Shown: positions 34,492 through 44,579, counted from the stretch's first letter. The stretch is DNA of 64,000 nucleotides from Adhaeribacter pallidiroseus (GCF_003340495.1 NZ_QASA01000001.1:3658001-3722000), one strand, 5' to 3'. Made by a program: numbers and translations. Notes: generated by a model not told the origin, from the sequence alone.

Positions 34492-37400
34492 ATGCGTACA
34501 CTTTTACTAGCAACATTACTTTTTTTAACTTCTTTTCTTGTTCGGGCTCAGGTGCCGGAATTAAAACTAAACCGCACTTTTGGTACTCCCATTGATTCTC
34601 CCTGGGACATAGCTCTCGATAAGGATAATTTCCTGTATGTTTTGGAAGACAATTTTATTAACAAATTTAATCCACAAGGAGTGCTGATTAATTCATTCGC
34701 TTTTAATAGTGAAAATGGAGCAATGAATTTGGCTTTAGATAATGATGGAAACATGTATTTTTTAAATCTCACAGAATATACTATCCAAAAGTATAATCCG
34801 CAGGGAGATTTAATGTTAGAAGTCGGTTCAAGGGGCCACAAACAAGGCCAAATTTGGTTTTCAAATGGATTAGCTTTAGACGAAGCTGGCAATATATACA
34901 TAGCTGAAGTCGAAAACGACCGAATACAGAAATTTGATGCTAAAGGTAAATTTGTATTTGAATTTAAACTCCCTGATTCACCCAAAAAATTTAATAAGCC
35001 AATGGCTGTTACGGTTAGCAAAAGTGGAATTATATATATTTTAACTGAAGATTACCGGATTGTTAAAATAAATAATCAAGGCCAATTACTCGAAAACTTT
35101 AATATTACTCTTTCAAACTTTGAAGTTTCTGGAGGTTTCGTAAATACTTTGGTTCTGGATGAAAATGAGAATATGTATATTACTAACTCAATAGAAGGCA
35201 AAATTCATAAGTTTACCTCCTCTGGACAGTATTTACAGAGTTATGGCAATCCATACCCCCAACCAGGTTTTTTAAATAGGGAAAGAATAAGGCTGGCTAT
35301 AAATTCAGAAGGAAACTTGTATGTTTCTGATAAGATGGAAGAAGGCTCCAGTGACATTCATATTTTTAGCCCAGATGGAAGTTTAATAAAAAGATTTGGC
35401 GGATTTAAGTTTGCGAAAGCAATAACCCAAGACTATCAAAATGATTTTTATCTGGTAGCGTTAACCTCAGATCCACTTATAAGAAAATACAATCAGAATG
35501 GAGGTTTAGAATTTCAATTTGGATCTACAGACTGGAAAGAAGGGGCATTTGTGACTCCAGTTACTTCGAAAACAGACGAATTGGGTAACTTATACGTTCT
35601 CGAAAACGAAAATACATACAATTGGACTCGAATTCAAAAGTTTAATAAGGAGGGAAAATTCGTAGCCAAATACGAAAACTTTGGTGCGGATGCTCAGAAT
35701 AGCAAGTTCACTGATTTTGCATTGGATATTCATGGTAATATGTATGTAACGGATTATTACCAAGGCTGCATTCGCAAACTTAATTCATCTGGCGAGTATC
35801 TTGGAAAAATAATTACCCATGGTACAGGTAAAGGAAAGATATACTTTCCCAAGGCACTTGATGTAGATCATAAGGGTAGCATTTATGTTTCCGATTATAA
35901 TGGTGATCGCATTCAGAAATTTACTCCGGATGGTAGGGTAATACTCGAGATGAACGCTTCGGGTACTCCGGGAGACTCCGTTGATTTCCATCAACCTGCC
36001 TCCCTGGCGGTAGATTTATCCGGAAATATTTATGCCTGGAATGGAAAAAATAATTTCATTCGCCGGTATGATGCATCTGGACACGAAGCACCTAGTTTAG
36101 AAGGCGTTGCTGGTAAAATATCCATCAATCAAAACAGTACGCGCATACTCATTCTGAATGACTTTTTTGTTTATGAGTATTTAGTTGAAAATACAACAAA
36201 GCAAAGTTTCATTACTGGAAAAATCTACCAGGATACGAACAGAAACTGCCAGTTCGATGACAATGAAAAACCCTTGCCTTATATTGTAGTAACGGCTGAG
36301 CCGGGTACCTACTATGGGGTTTCGGATGAACAAGGTAATTATTCTATACCGGTAGGCACTGGCAATTATACCCTTAAAACTCTTTTGCCACAAGAAATTG
36401 GAAGAACTATAACTTCCACCTGCCCAGATGCTTTTAACCAAATTATTGCGGTTCCGTATTTCGACACCGTAGTTAATGGTCTAAACTTTGGTAACCAAGT
36501 AAGTTCCAACTCCATATTGAATGTGGAAGTAGCTTCTAACCGGCGCCGGCGTTGCTTCCGGAATACCACTATGGTTACTTACGCGAACACGGGTTTTGCT
36601 ACGTCCCAAAATGCCAAAGTAATGGTGCAATTACCAGAGTTTGTTCATTTTATTTCGGCTAATGCCGAGTACACCCAAGATAGTAAAGGCAACTACATTT
36701 TTGCAGTGGGTGTCTTGCAACCAAACCAGCGGGGCACCATTACCATTATCGACTCTGTTTCCTGCAACGATCCTTCCATCCGGGGTTTAACAGTTTGCAC
36801 CAAAGCCTGGATTACACCGGCCAATACGTATACTACACCTTCTAACTGGAACAAAGCCGAAATAAGTGTTACGGGTAAAATAACAACAGAAGAACAAGCC
36901 CGTTTTGTAATTCAAAACCAAGGACAAGGCAACATGACGGATAGCTTGGCTTTCCGGGTTTTTCAGGATGTGGATTTGGTTTTAAAAAGCAAATACCAAT
37001 TGGTGGCTGGCGATAGCCTGGTGCTCCGTTTTACCCCAACTGGCCGGGTAGTGCGCGTGGAAGTAGACCAGCCGGAAGGCCACCCTCTAAAAGCTACGGC
37101 CAGCACTAACCTGGAAGTAAAAAGCAAGAATGCGGCGCGAGCGCCCGAACCACTCATGATGGCCTACCCGCCCGATGATTCCGAACCCGAAATATCCGAA
37201 GATTGCCAGCCCATTTTAGATTCTTATGACCCCAACGATAAGCAGGCAATTCCGGTTGGCCTTACGGCTAACCATTATACCCCCACCAACACGCCTTTAC
37301 GCTATACCATCCGGTTTCAGAATACGGGTAACGATGTGGCTTACCGGGTAGTAGTAGTAGATACTTTAGCGGAGGATCTGGATGTAAGCACTTTGCAGGT

Positions 37401-38955
37401 AGGTGCTTCTTCGCACGCGTATACTTTAAGTATTTCGGGAAAAATACAGCCAATTTTAACTTTTACTTTTGATAATATCTTATTGCCCGACAGTACTCAC
37501 AACCAGGCGGGCAGCAATGGCTTTATCAGTTTTAGTATAAAGCCTAAACTAAACCTGCCGGAAAAGAAAGAAATTAAAAATTATGCCGATATCTTCTTCG
37601 ATTACAACGAGCCTGTGCGGACGAACACCACCGTTAACCAAATCTACGACGTACCGCGGGTAGTAAATGCCGGTAAGCAGTTAAAAGTGCAAAATATTAT
37701 TACCATGCCAACCATACATAGCTTTTCACCGGCACAAAGCCGGACTGGAGAAGTGGTTATTATTCTGGGTAGTAATTTTGGGACTAACCTGACTGAAAAT
37801 ACTGTTACGTTTAATGGCGTTAAAGCAACTATATTGAGCACCTCACCGGAGGAACTTACTGTTAGGGTGCCAAATAATGCTCTTTCGGGTAAAATAAAAA
37901 TTACTACCCCCGATGGTGTAGCCCAAAGCCAAACAGATTACTTTATTTTTCAAGCACCAACCCTCACGGGTATTTCGGTAAACGAAGGTGTAACGGGCCA
38001 GGTAATTACTTTAACCGGAAAATATTTTGCGCCGGAACTAGCCTTGGATACTGTTCTATTTAATAAAACGCCGGCCAAAGTTCTGGCAGCATCGGAAACC
38101 AGTTTACAAGTAGCAGTACCGGCTGCCGCCAGGCGCAGTAAAATTTTAATAAAAACCCGCGGCGGACAAGCTGAAAGTGCCCAGGAATTTAGAATATGGT
38201 ACCCACCCGTAATTACTGGTTTTAACTCAGCCAAAGGGAAAGCCGGTACTATTTTGACTATAACAGGAAATGACTTTGCCGAAGAGACTTCGCGCAACAA
38301 GGTGCAGTTTGCCGGCATTCCGAGCCAGGTAATGCAGGCAACCGCTACGGCACTGCGCGTACAAGTACCAGCTGAGGCCATCTCGGGCGACATTCAAGTG
38401 GAAACGCCGGGCGGAGTTACCCACTCTCCTACGGCCTTTACGTTTATTCCGGCGCCAGTTATTACTTCCTTTACTCCCAGTAGTGGCAATGCGGGAACGG
38501 TCATTACCATCAAAGGCCGAAATTTTAATGCCGATAACCAGGCGGATACCGTATTGATTAATAAGGAGGCGGCCAAAATTTTAAAAATTAGCCAAACTTC
38601 TTTGGTAGTGGAGGCGCCCAAAGGGGTGCGTTCCGGAACATTAACCGTAGCGGGAGCAGGTGGTAGAGCGGGCAGCTCGGAGTTTTTAGTTTTAGATTTA
38701 AACCCCAAAGAGGCCTTAACTGTTTATCCGAATCCCACGCAGGAAACCATTATAATTAATTGGTATAAAGCTAACTTTACGGTAGAAAGCCTGGACATAT
38801 ACAATGCCGTAGGGAAGCGGGTTCTGACCGAAAATTTAAAAAATAGTTCGAAAGATGAACGACAACTTTCGCTTCGTGCGCTGCCGGCCGGAATATATAC
38901 CATGCGGTTACAAACCTCGGAAGGTGCCGTGGTTAAACAAATAATTCGGCTGTAA
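34492..38955 (+). CDS. giant T9SS-secreted NHL propeller / SdrD-B / IPT-repeat surface protein
   Basis: A 1487-residue secreted protein. Order: signal peptide (1-20); NHL-type propeller repeats to about 560 (many 'GNIYVSD-x-x-x-x-RIQKF' blades); SdrD-B-like module at ~574-645 (ITGKIYQDTNRNCQFDDNE); a DUF11/DUF7619-like segment at ~905-1045 (SYDPNDKQAIPVG, RYTIRFQNTGNDVAY, FFDYNEPVRTNT); four IPT/TIG domains starting near 1073, 1157, 1239 and 1321 (each V-T-G-x-x-x-x-x-G-x-x-x-T/I-I-x-G-x-x-F); and a type A T9SS sorting domain from ~1410 (VYPNPTQETIIINW...LPAGIYTMRL). Surface attachment or ligand recognition is likely. The first ~1.7 kb is visibly more AT-rich than the rest. Confidence 0.9.
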   Translation: MRTLLLATLLFLTSFLVRAQVPELKLNRTFGTPIDSPWDIALDKDNFLYVLEDNFINKFNPQGVLINSFAFNSENGAMNLALDNDGNMYFLNLTEYTIQKYNPQGDLMLEVGSRGHKQGQIWFSNGLALDEAGNIYIAEVENDRIQKFDAKGKFVFEFKLPDSPKKFNKPMAVTVSKSGIIYILTEDYRIVKINNQGQLLENFNITLSNFEVSGGFVNTLVLDENENMYITNSIEGKIHKFTSSGQYLQSYGNPYPQPGFLNRERIRLAINSEGNLYVSDKMEEGSSDIHIFSPDGSLIKRFGGFKFAKAITQDYQNDFYLVALTSDPLIRKYNQNGGLEFQFGSTDWKEGAFVTPVTSKTDELGNLYVLENENTYNWTRIQKFNKEGKFVAKYENFGADAQNSKFTDFALDIHGNMYVTDYYQGCIRKLNSSGEYLGKIITHGTGKGKIYFPKALDVDHKGSIYVSDYNGDRIQKFTPDGRVILEMNASGTPGDSVDFHQPASLAVDLSGNIYAWNGKNNFIRRYDASGHEAPSLEGVAGKISINQNSTRILILNDFFVYEYLVENTTKQSFITGKIYQDTNRNCQFDDNEKPLPYIVVTAEPGTYYGVSDEQGNYSIPVGTGNYTLKTLLPQEIGRTITSTCPDAFNQIIAVPYFDTVVNGLNFGNQVSSNSILNVEVASNRRRRCFRNTTMVTYANTGFATSQNAKVMVQLPEFVHFISANAEYTQDSKGNYIFAVGVLQPNQRGTITIIDSVSCNDPSIRGLTVCTKAWITPANTYTTPSNWNKAEISVTGKITTEEQARFVIQNQGQGNMTDSLAFRVFQDVDLVLKSKYQLVAGDSLVLRFTPTGRVVRVEVDQPEGHPLKATASTNLEVKSKNAARAPEPLMMAYPPDDSEPEISEDCQPILDSYDPNDKQAIPVGLTANHYTPTNTPLRYTIRFQNTGNDVAYRVVVVDTLAEDLDVSTLQVGASSHAYTLSISGKIQPILTFTFDNILLPDSTHNQAGSNGFISFSIKPKLNLPEKKEIKNYADIFFDYNEPVRTNTTVNQIYDVPRVVNAGKQLKVQNIITMPTIHSFSPAQSRTGEVVIILGSNFGTNLTENTVTFNGVKATILSTSPEELTVRVPNNALSGKIKITTPDGVAQSQTDYFIFQAPTLTGISVNEGVTGQVITLTGKYFAPELALDTVLFNKTPAKVLAASETSLQVAVPAAARRSKILIKTRGGQAESAQEFRIWYPPVITGFNSAKGKAGTILTITGNDFAEETSRNKVQFAGIPSQVMQATATALRVQVPAEAISGDIQVETPGGVTHSPTAFTFIPAPVITSFTPSSGNAGTVITIKGRNFNADNQADTVLINKEAAKILKISQTSLVVEAPKGVRSGTLTVAGAGGRAGSSEFLVLDLNPKEALTVYPNPTQETIIINWYKANFTVESLDIYNAVGKRVLTENLKNSSKDERQLSLRALPAGIYTMRLQTSEGAVVKQIIRL

Positions 38956-39037
38956 ACTACTTAACTTGCTCCGGAACAGTTAAAATTTTAAATTTTTGAA
39001 TTAGTTACATTCCTGATAAGCTCAACTGCATCTATCA

Positions 39038-39070
39038 TAAAAGCCTTTCCATCAATTGGAAAGGCTTTTA
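39038..39070. terminator. terminator after the T9SS propeller gene
   Basis: TAAAAGCCTTTCCA / TGGAAAGGCTTTTA perfect 14-bp stem with a 5-base loop, 83 bases after the plus-strand stop and 135 bases after the minus-strand gene end; it may serve either strand. Confidence 0.75.
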
Positions 39071-39204
39071 AGTTTTACGGTAATCGTTATCTTTTAATTA
39101 CGAAGAAAGTACAGCGGATTCCACAATTTTAGTACAGCTACTGAAATGTGGGACACTGGAATGCCCAACGCTTTTATCCGGTATGTCTGCGCGGGTAGGT
39201 TTCC

Positions 39205-41007
39205 CTAGTCCACTACGAGCAAGTTGGTAATGGTCTTGGCGGCCGAGTGATCTTCCCAACTCCATACTAAGTTGTTGTTAGCGTCGAATTCTACCGCGTG
39301 CGGGCCCGTGCCCACGTTGCCATCGCCGAGCCAATTGGCGACGAGAAGGTTGCCATTGCCGGGAACCACGCTGTAGCCGGAGAATTTTTTTAGTCTCGCA
39401 TTGGGGTGATTGGCCATGCCGCCCCAGAACTTCACAACAGAGCCGGTTGAGCTCAGTTGTAGCACCTTGTTGTCGTCTTTACCGGGTTCGTATAAGTCAC
39501 CGACCGGTCCCATGGTAGCATACGTGTTGCCGTTCGCGAGCCGGTTGGCGACGTAGCCCTTACCACCATACAGTAATTGTTGCCAGATAATAGTACCGTT
39601 TGCATTTACCTCAAACACTTTATATTTCTTATCGCCGTTGGCATCACCGGTAATTAAAGTATTACCGTTTGGTAACCGGCGGGCCAGGCGGAAGGTGGTA
39701 ATGTAGTTGATGGTAACTTGTTTAACTTCTTTGCCGGTGCTGTTTACTTCCGATAAAATAACTTTAGCGGGCATGCCTCCGGATGCCGCCTTTGACCAAC
39801 CCAGCAAGGTATTGCCATTAGCGAGGCGCTGCGCCGTTGAAACACCCGAGTAGTTACTGATTGACCAACCTTTAGCACCTGTAGCACGATCGTATTCAGC
39901 AGCACCATTGCCGTGACTTACCAGCAGTTTATTGTTAGCGACTAACTGCAGGTCGCGCGAACCGTCGGGGATTGCCACGGTCCAGTTCTTCGAAGAGTCT
40001 TTTTGATTCAGGAAAAGAAGCTTGCTAAACCCATTATCGACCAGGTAAAGCACGTGTTTGGTTGTGCCGCTGCTATAACTAAGATTATCTAAATTTGGCC
40101 CATTAGAACCAGTAGTGGTTAATCTTACTGTATTAGCTCCCGCTATTAAATTAGCGGATGCGGAAACCAGAGACCAGTTGGCAAAACTACCCGTTGATGG
40201 AAAAGCAAGCCTAGCTGCTACGGTAACTCCGTTCACCTGCAGTTGTAAAGGGCGATTCGTAGTTCCGCCATTGGCGTATCTAAATTGCAGGGAAAAAGAA
40301 CCTGCTGCTGCTGCTGGTATAGCCCATTCGACAAAATCACCGGAGGCATGTACATAATCAGCAAAACCAGTACCGGTATACCCAGGTTGATTATTAGTTA
40401 CTACGGCACCACTTAAAAGCGCATTTTCGGCCTCCAACTTTCCGGATTGATTTACGGCAGCTTTCAACGCCAGATAATCGATGTTTGGCCCATTGCTACC
40501 CGTTGCGGTTAATCTAATTTTATTTGGGCCCACCACCAAATTAGCATTTACCGCAGAAATAGACCATTTGGCCCAGCCATTAGTTGGTGAAAAGCTAAGG
40601 TTTGCCGCCACAGTTGCTCCATTTACTTGTACTTTTAAAGGCCGGTTGGTGGTTCCTCCGTTGGCATACCTGAACTCCAATGCAAAAGAGCCGGTAATGG
40701 TAGAATTAATAGTCCACTCAATATAATCACCGGAGGCGTTTACGTAATCAGCAAAACCAGATCCGGTGTAGCCAGGCTGATTGGCCGAAACTACTACTCC
40801 ACTCAAAACTGCCATTTCGGCTTCGTATGGGTCTGTAGTACTTAAGTTAGAGGTTTCTGAATACTTAATGTCTTTGTTTGAATTGGGCCAGTCTTTTTCA
40901 CAACCCGTAAAAAACAAAGTAGCCGTAACTAAAATAAAACAAAGAAGTCGCCTGCTTCCGGAAAGTAAAGAATAGACCTTAATTAAATTGTTGTTTAGCT
41001 TTTTCAT
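39205..41007 (-). CDS. lipoprotein with twin CBM6/35-like modules and a beta-propeller
   Basis: A 600-residue lipoprotein (lipobox LFFTGC near residue 36). Two similar carbohydrate-binding modules at ~62-184 and ~190-310 share YEAE/LEAENA, QPGYTGSGFADYV-ASGDYIEW and LRYANGGTTNRPL-type strands and end TGSNGPN-D-L. They are followed by a propeller-like region at ~315-600 (LYLVDNGFSKLLFL, RLANGNTLLGW, RLPNGNTLITGD, RLANGNTYATM) of the PQQ/arylsulfotransferase-like kind. CBM family is 6 or 35 by pattern. It probably sits on the outer membrane or periplasmic face and binds polysaccharide. A perfect 11-bp inverted repeat lies just upstream of the ATG. Confidence 0.85.
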   Translation of the reverse strand: MKKLNNNLIKVYSLLSGSRRLLCFILVTATLFFTGCEKDWPNSNKDIKYSETSNLSTTDPYEAEMAVLSGVVVSANQPGYTGSGFADYVNASGDYIEWTINSTITGSFALEFRYANGGTTNRPLKVQVNGATVAANLSFSPTNGWAKWSISAVNANLVVGPNKIRLTATGSNGPNIDYLALKAAVNQSGKLEAENALLSGAVVTNNQPGYTGTGFADYVHASGDFVEWAIPAAAAGSFSLQFRYANGGTTNRPLQLQVNGVTVAARLAFPSTGSFANWSLVSASANLIAGANTVRLTTTGSNGPNLDNLSYSSGTTKHVLYLVDNGFSKLLFLNQKDSSKNWTVAIPDGSRDLQLVANNKLLVSHGNGAAEYDRATGAKGWSISNYSGVSTAQRLANGNTLLGWSKAASGGMPAKVILSEVNSTGKEVKQVTINYITTFRLARRLPNGNTLITGDANGDKKYKVFEVNANGTIIWQQLLYGGKGYVANRLANGNTYATMGPVGDLYEPGKDDNKVLQLSSTGSVVKFWGGMANHPNARLKKFSGYSVVPGNGNLLVANWLGDGNVGTGPHAVEFDANNNLVWSWEDHSAAKTITNLLVVD

Positions 41008-42069
41008 AATGCTTTAATTTTTAATTATTAAAAATTATGTAAGTGATTTGAGATAAGAGTTAGGGGATGATGCAGGATAAACAAGGCGGTGGCAACCACC
41101 CCCGTTACCTACTTACCTTAAAAAAAAGCAGTGCTGCCTGATTTTTTAAAAAATAACTTTGGCCTTCACTTTTGTAAAAATCAAAATTGCCACGTTTAGC
41201 CATAGTTGCGTCTAAGGCCTTAAAAAATTGTTTTTGATTAGTTGTAGCAGCAAATACTTTTTAACGAAAAAGGATTTCACAATAAGCTCCGTCATTTTTT
41301 CAGGAATTCCGCTGGTGTCGGGTGCTTATTCCGCGCTGATTGGTGTTGGGAAGCACCGTAATTTTGGCCTAAGTAGCAGTAAATAGAATAATTCTAGGAA
41401 TGCAAAAGCAGCTTTACCAGCCATTGATTAGAAGAATAGCTGATAACAACTTAGCACAAAATAGCTTATTAATTATTTTGTGCAAGTAATATCTGGATGC
41501 AATAAATTATTAAAAAAAAGCTAAAAAATCAAGCAAATAATGCTACTATTTTGCTTTTCACTAAACTCTTGAGTTGCTGCCAAATAATTGTTTGTACTTT
41601 CACCTGACCGGACGAGTAAGGAGTTGTTCGTTGCTCGACGCATAAAATTTAAAATAATCAGCTACTTATTCCCACACGTTCATCCCTATAGTTTTGCACC
41701 AGTACTTAGGTAGGTAAAGTTGTTTGATAAACCAAAAATGATCAAGCGTAAATAGCTTACGGTACTGGCTGCAAGCGATGCAAAAGGCTGGCTGGTAATA
41801 GCAGTTTTAAATTTAGATTGCCTAGCGCTAAAATTTCTCTAAAACCGGCTTAGTTTATTCACCCCGAAGCCCTCTGCTGTAGCCGAAAAAGTTATTTACT
41901 TGATCGCTTAAAATACTTGGCCTTGTTTGCCTGCGGCGCTATAACCCTAGCTGCTTGCTACTACTTTTATTATCCAGAATTGCGTTGAAAGATTAACTTT
42001 AAACGGTTTAAAGCGGTATACCCCATTAGCAGTATCTACCAGATTATTAAAATTTTAAAAAATACGATT
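41008..42069. other. long intergenic region (about 1.06 kb)
   Basis: It carries the inverted repeat at 41015-41037 (TAATTTTTAAT-T-ATTAAAAATTA), 8 bases before the minus-strand start, and GAGTTGTTCGTTGCTCGACG near 41622, which resembles the dispersed repeat core. No gene is recognised. Confidence 0.4.
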
Positions 42070-42504
42070 ATGAACGAGAACGATTTAATGCAAGATAATA
42101 TCACCGGTCAGAACCAGGAAGGAAGCAATGCCAATTGGCCGGTCAAGATCTTAACCGCTACTTCTATTATCGGCGATCCGGTAGATAATGCGCAAGGTGA
42201 AAACCTGGGCAAGATCAAGGACCTTATGTTGGACATTCACGCCGGCCATATTACCTACGTAGTACTGGAACAATCCGGAATTTTAGGTATTAACGAAAAA
42301 TTATTTGCCATTCCATTTAAAGCTTTACAACTCGATAATGCCAACGAGAAATTTATTTTAAACGCCAGCAAAGAGCAATTTGAGCAAGCCCCCGGTTTCG
42401 ACAAAGACCATTGGCCCGGCACCAACAGCCACAATTACTACCAAGGAGCCGGTTCTTATTGGGGAAATTTTATGGGTCCGAGTACCGGCAATTCCTTGAC
42501 CTAG
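42070..42504 (+). CDS. PRC-barrel domain protein
   Basis: A 144-residue soluble protein with a PRC-barrel at ~25-105: ILTATSIIGDPVDNAQGENLG, KIKDLMLDIHAGHITYVVLEQSG, and LFAIPFKALQLD, followed by an aromatic, Asn/Gly-rich tail (SHNYYQGAGSYWGNF). Such single PRC-barrel proteins are common beside stress and general-response genes and bind unknown partners. It stands alone after a 1-kb intergenic region. Confidence 0.9.
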   Translation: MNENDLMQDNITGQNQEGSNANWPVKILTATSIIGDPVDNAQGENLGKIKDLMLDIHAGHITYVVLEQSGILGINEKLFAIPFKALQLDNANEKFILNASKEQFEQAPGFDKDHWPGTNSHNYYQGAGSYWGNFMGPSTGNSLT

Positions 42505-42546
42505 ATAAGTTGTTGCTTGTTTTTAGTTGCTTGTTGTTCGAACGCT
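42504..42546 (+). repeat. dispersed intergenic repeat, diverged copy
   Basis: GATAAGTTGTTGCTTGTT then TTTAGTTGCTTGTTGTTCGA, immediately after the PRC-barrel stop; same order of elements as copies at 28138 and 44225 with substitutions. Confidence 0.45.
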
Positions 42547-43363
42547 AAGAACTGACTTACCTTATAATTTACTTTATTATTTTAACAGAATACGTGTATT
42601 TGCGGTTAAAAGCATGATTTAAACCGCATGAAATAGTTTTCCAGGGGTAACCGCTGACGGGTAATGGCAGATAGACATTCTCAGATTATTGCAGATTACC
42701 AGGATTTTAGCGGGAGCTATTTTTTGCAGTTGCGGAATAACCGGAATACTGTTTTTCTGATTGTAATGATAGATGCGCCTAGCTTTAAAATCGGCGGAGT
42801 TGGAAGAAGCCAGCAGCTCTCTTTTTTTATTTTTTTTTTGTTAAACTGACATTGGTAAAACAGTGTAACTGAACAAAATTATCGCGGCATTAAAAGAAAA
42901 GCCCATTAAAATTGCTTTTTTTCTTTGCCATAGCCTGCTAAAATTACGGCTAATGCGGTTTAATGGAGTATTAGATTTTTTACTGGTACCATTAATCCAT
43001 TATTATAAGTCGCAGGATCTCTATTTTTTAAATTTAGGCCTGGCTCCTCTCTTGCATCTAGAACAAACACCAAACATTCCTGAAAAAAAGCGCTGCAATT
43101 TGTTTCTAATAGTTTACACCCGTTTTCGCATGTACACAGTCTGCGATTTTTTAAAGAAAAAATTGCCGGCACCTGAACGAATAAATACCTGGTATATACC
43201 CACGCCCTGGATTAAGTGCAAACTCCGGTTGTTTTAACCAAAGTTGCTCAATATTAGTCCATAGTTCACAGACGATAGCCTGTTTGATAACTTCTGACTA
43301 AACATAAGTAAATAGTAAATGGAAAGTGGTAGATGGTAAGTGGTAATTCATACCTAGTAACTG
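42547..43363. other. non-coding stretch, no gene recognised
   Basis: Short plus-strand frames at 42664-42849 and 42953-43237 lack family resemblance and have tract-like composition. A small hairpin TGCGGTT / AACCGCA lies at 42601-42628. Confidence 0.35.
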
Positions 43364-43669
43364 TTAACTGATGATGTTAAAAGCAATGAGCATGGTAGTA
43401 ATAAAAAGGCAGCAAAGACCACCCAGAAATACATAATCAGCTATTCTTTCGTACCGGTAATTGCGCAACGATTTGTGCCGCATGGATAAAAACGACAATA
43501 TGCTGCTCACCATAAAAAACAAGATGGCCACGGAGGTAAACTCATCAATAATAGAAACTGTTTTTAGTTTCAGCACTTTTATAGAGGTAAGCACAATAAA
43601 ACAAAGCCCCAGCAAATTAGCCGACGTGTTTAGAATGTGCGGCGAGTTATTTTCGTTTTGATTATCCAT
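43364..43669 (-). CDS. small membrane protein (about three TM helices)
   Basis: A 101-residue inner-membrane protein with three hydrophobic segments (ANLLGLCFIVLTSIKVL, FTSVAILFFMVSSILSFLS, DYVFLGGLCCLFITTMLIAF) and a basic loop (MRHKSLRNYRYERI). It starts 10 bases after the DUF1003 gene, on the same strand, and is probably co-transcribed. I do not recognise the family. Confidence 0.72.
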   Translation of the reverse strand: MDNQNENNSPHILNTSANLLGLCFIVLTSIKVLKLKTVSIIDEFTSVAILFFMVSSILSFLSMRHKSLRNYRYERIADYVFLGGLCCLFITTMLIAFNIIS

Positions 43670-43679
43670 CGAGACTAAT

Positions 43680-44171
43680 TTAAGAAGCTTTATTTATTTG
43701 CATTTGTATTTGTTGCAGTAGTTCTAATTGCTTTACCTGATGCTGGTATAGTTGCTTCATCTGTTCTTCCAGGAGCAAATCTATTTTCTGGTGTAAACTG
43801 CGGATCTCTACTTCGGCTTTCAGGTTGATAAGGTAATCGTTTTCGCTGCGCATCCGGTCTTTTTCTTCCTTGCGATTTTGGCTCATCATAATAATGGGCG
43901 CTTGCAGAGCCGCTACACAAGATAAAATTAAATTCATTAAAATAAACGGATACGGGTCAAAAGCTTCGGAGCCGGGCAACGAGCTGTTAAGAATAATCCA
44001 GGCCAGTAAAAAGCAGCAGAAGTAAATAATAAACTTCCAGCTTCCACCAAACCGGGCTACTTTGTCCGAGATGCTTTGCCCGCGGGTCAAAATTTCTTTT
44101 GGCGGATTCGCCAGATTATCGGTAATGAGTTCCGCTTCTTTAACCGTGTTGTTTACTAAGTATCGGGACAA
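43680..44171 (-). CDS. DUF1003 membrane protein
   Basis: A 163-residue protein of the DUF1003 family: after an N-terminal cytosolic part come KVARFGGSWKFIIYFCCFLLAWIILN (TM1), PYPFILMNLILSCVAALQAPIIMMSQNR (TM2) with the conserved P-x-P-F-I-L-x-N-L, and a C-terminal coiled-coil-like helix (EVEIRSLHQKIDLLLEEQMKQLYQ). The function is unknown. It is the first of a two-gene unit with the small membrane protein. Confidence 0.92.
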   Translation of the reverse strand: MSRYLVNNTVKEAELITDNLANPPKEILTRGQSISDKVARFGGSWKFIIYFCCFLLAWIILNSSLPGSEAFDPYPFILMNLILSCVAALQAPIIMMSQNRKEEKDRMRSENDYLINLKAEVEIRSLHQKIDLLLEEQMKQLYQHQVKQLELLQQIQMQINKAS

Positions 44172-44509
44172 AAATAAACGTAAGGATATTTCAAGGTAAT
44201 GTTTTAATTATCAATAGTTTATAGGTCGAACAACGAACAACGAACAACTAATAACGACCAACTACTTATCTGGTGAAGCTTTGTAATAATATTATTTTCT
44301 TCGGCGGGCAAATCGTATAAAGCCATGTTTTTTTATTTTTTTAAACAAATAAGCCAATTTTTATGGCTTTTGCCGGATGAGGAGGCTCGCCTGGTAAAAG
44401 TTTTTTAAATTTTTGAAGGGGAGATGTCCGTAGGATAATGTTTTTAATCATCTGTGCGCTTATAATCATTTCCGCTTATTGAAGGGGGGCCATAAATGCA
44501 CAAACTATA
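44172..44509. other. intergenic region carrying a repeat copy
   Basis: Holds copy B of the dispersed repeat (44225-44269) and AT-rich leader sequence; no gene. Confidence 0.45.
44225..44269 (-). repeat. dispersed intergenic repeat, copy B (inverted)
   Basis: Reverse complement reads ATAAGTAGTTGGTCGTTATT then AGTTGTTCGTTGTTCGTTGTTCGAC, matching copy A at 28138-28183 with an extra GTTCGTT-type unit. Confidence 0.65.
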
Positions 44510-44555
44510 AATGCCCCCGGAAATAAAAGCACAGCGCATTATTTCCGGGGGCATT
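44510..44555 (-). terminator. terminator of the Gfo/Idh/MocA gene
   Basis: 17-bp perfect arms (AATGCCCCCGGAAATAA and complement) with a 12-base loop, 25 bases past the minus-strand stop. Confidence 0.85.
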
Positions 44556-44579
44556 GTTGTATGATAGTTATTGCTTGTT

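Noticed and set aside
42664-43237. Two plus-strand small frames between the PRC-barrel and the membrane protein genes
   Set aside because: Composition and lack of any conserved pattern suggest translated intergenic DNA.
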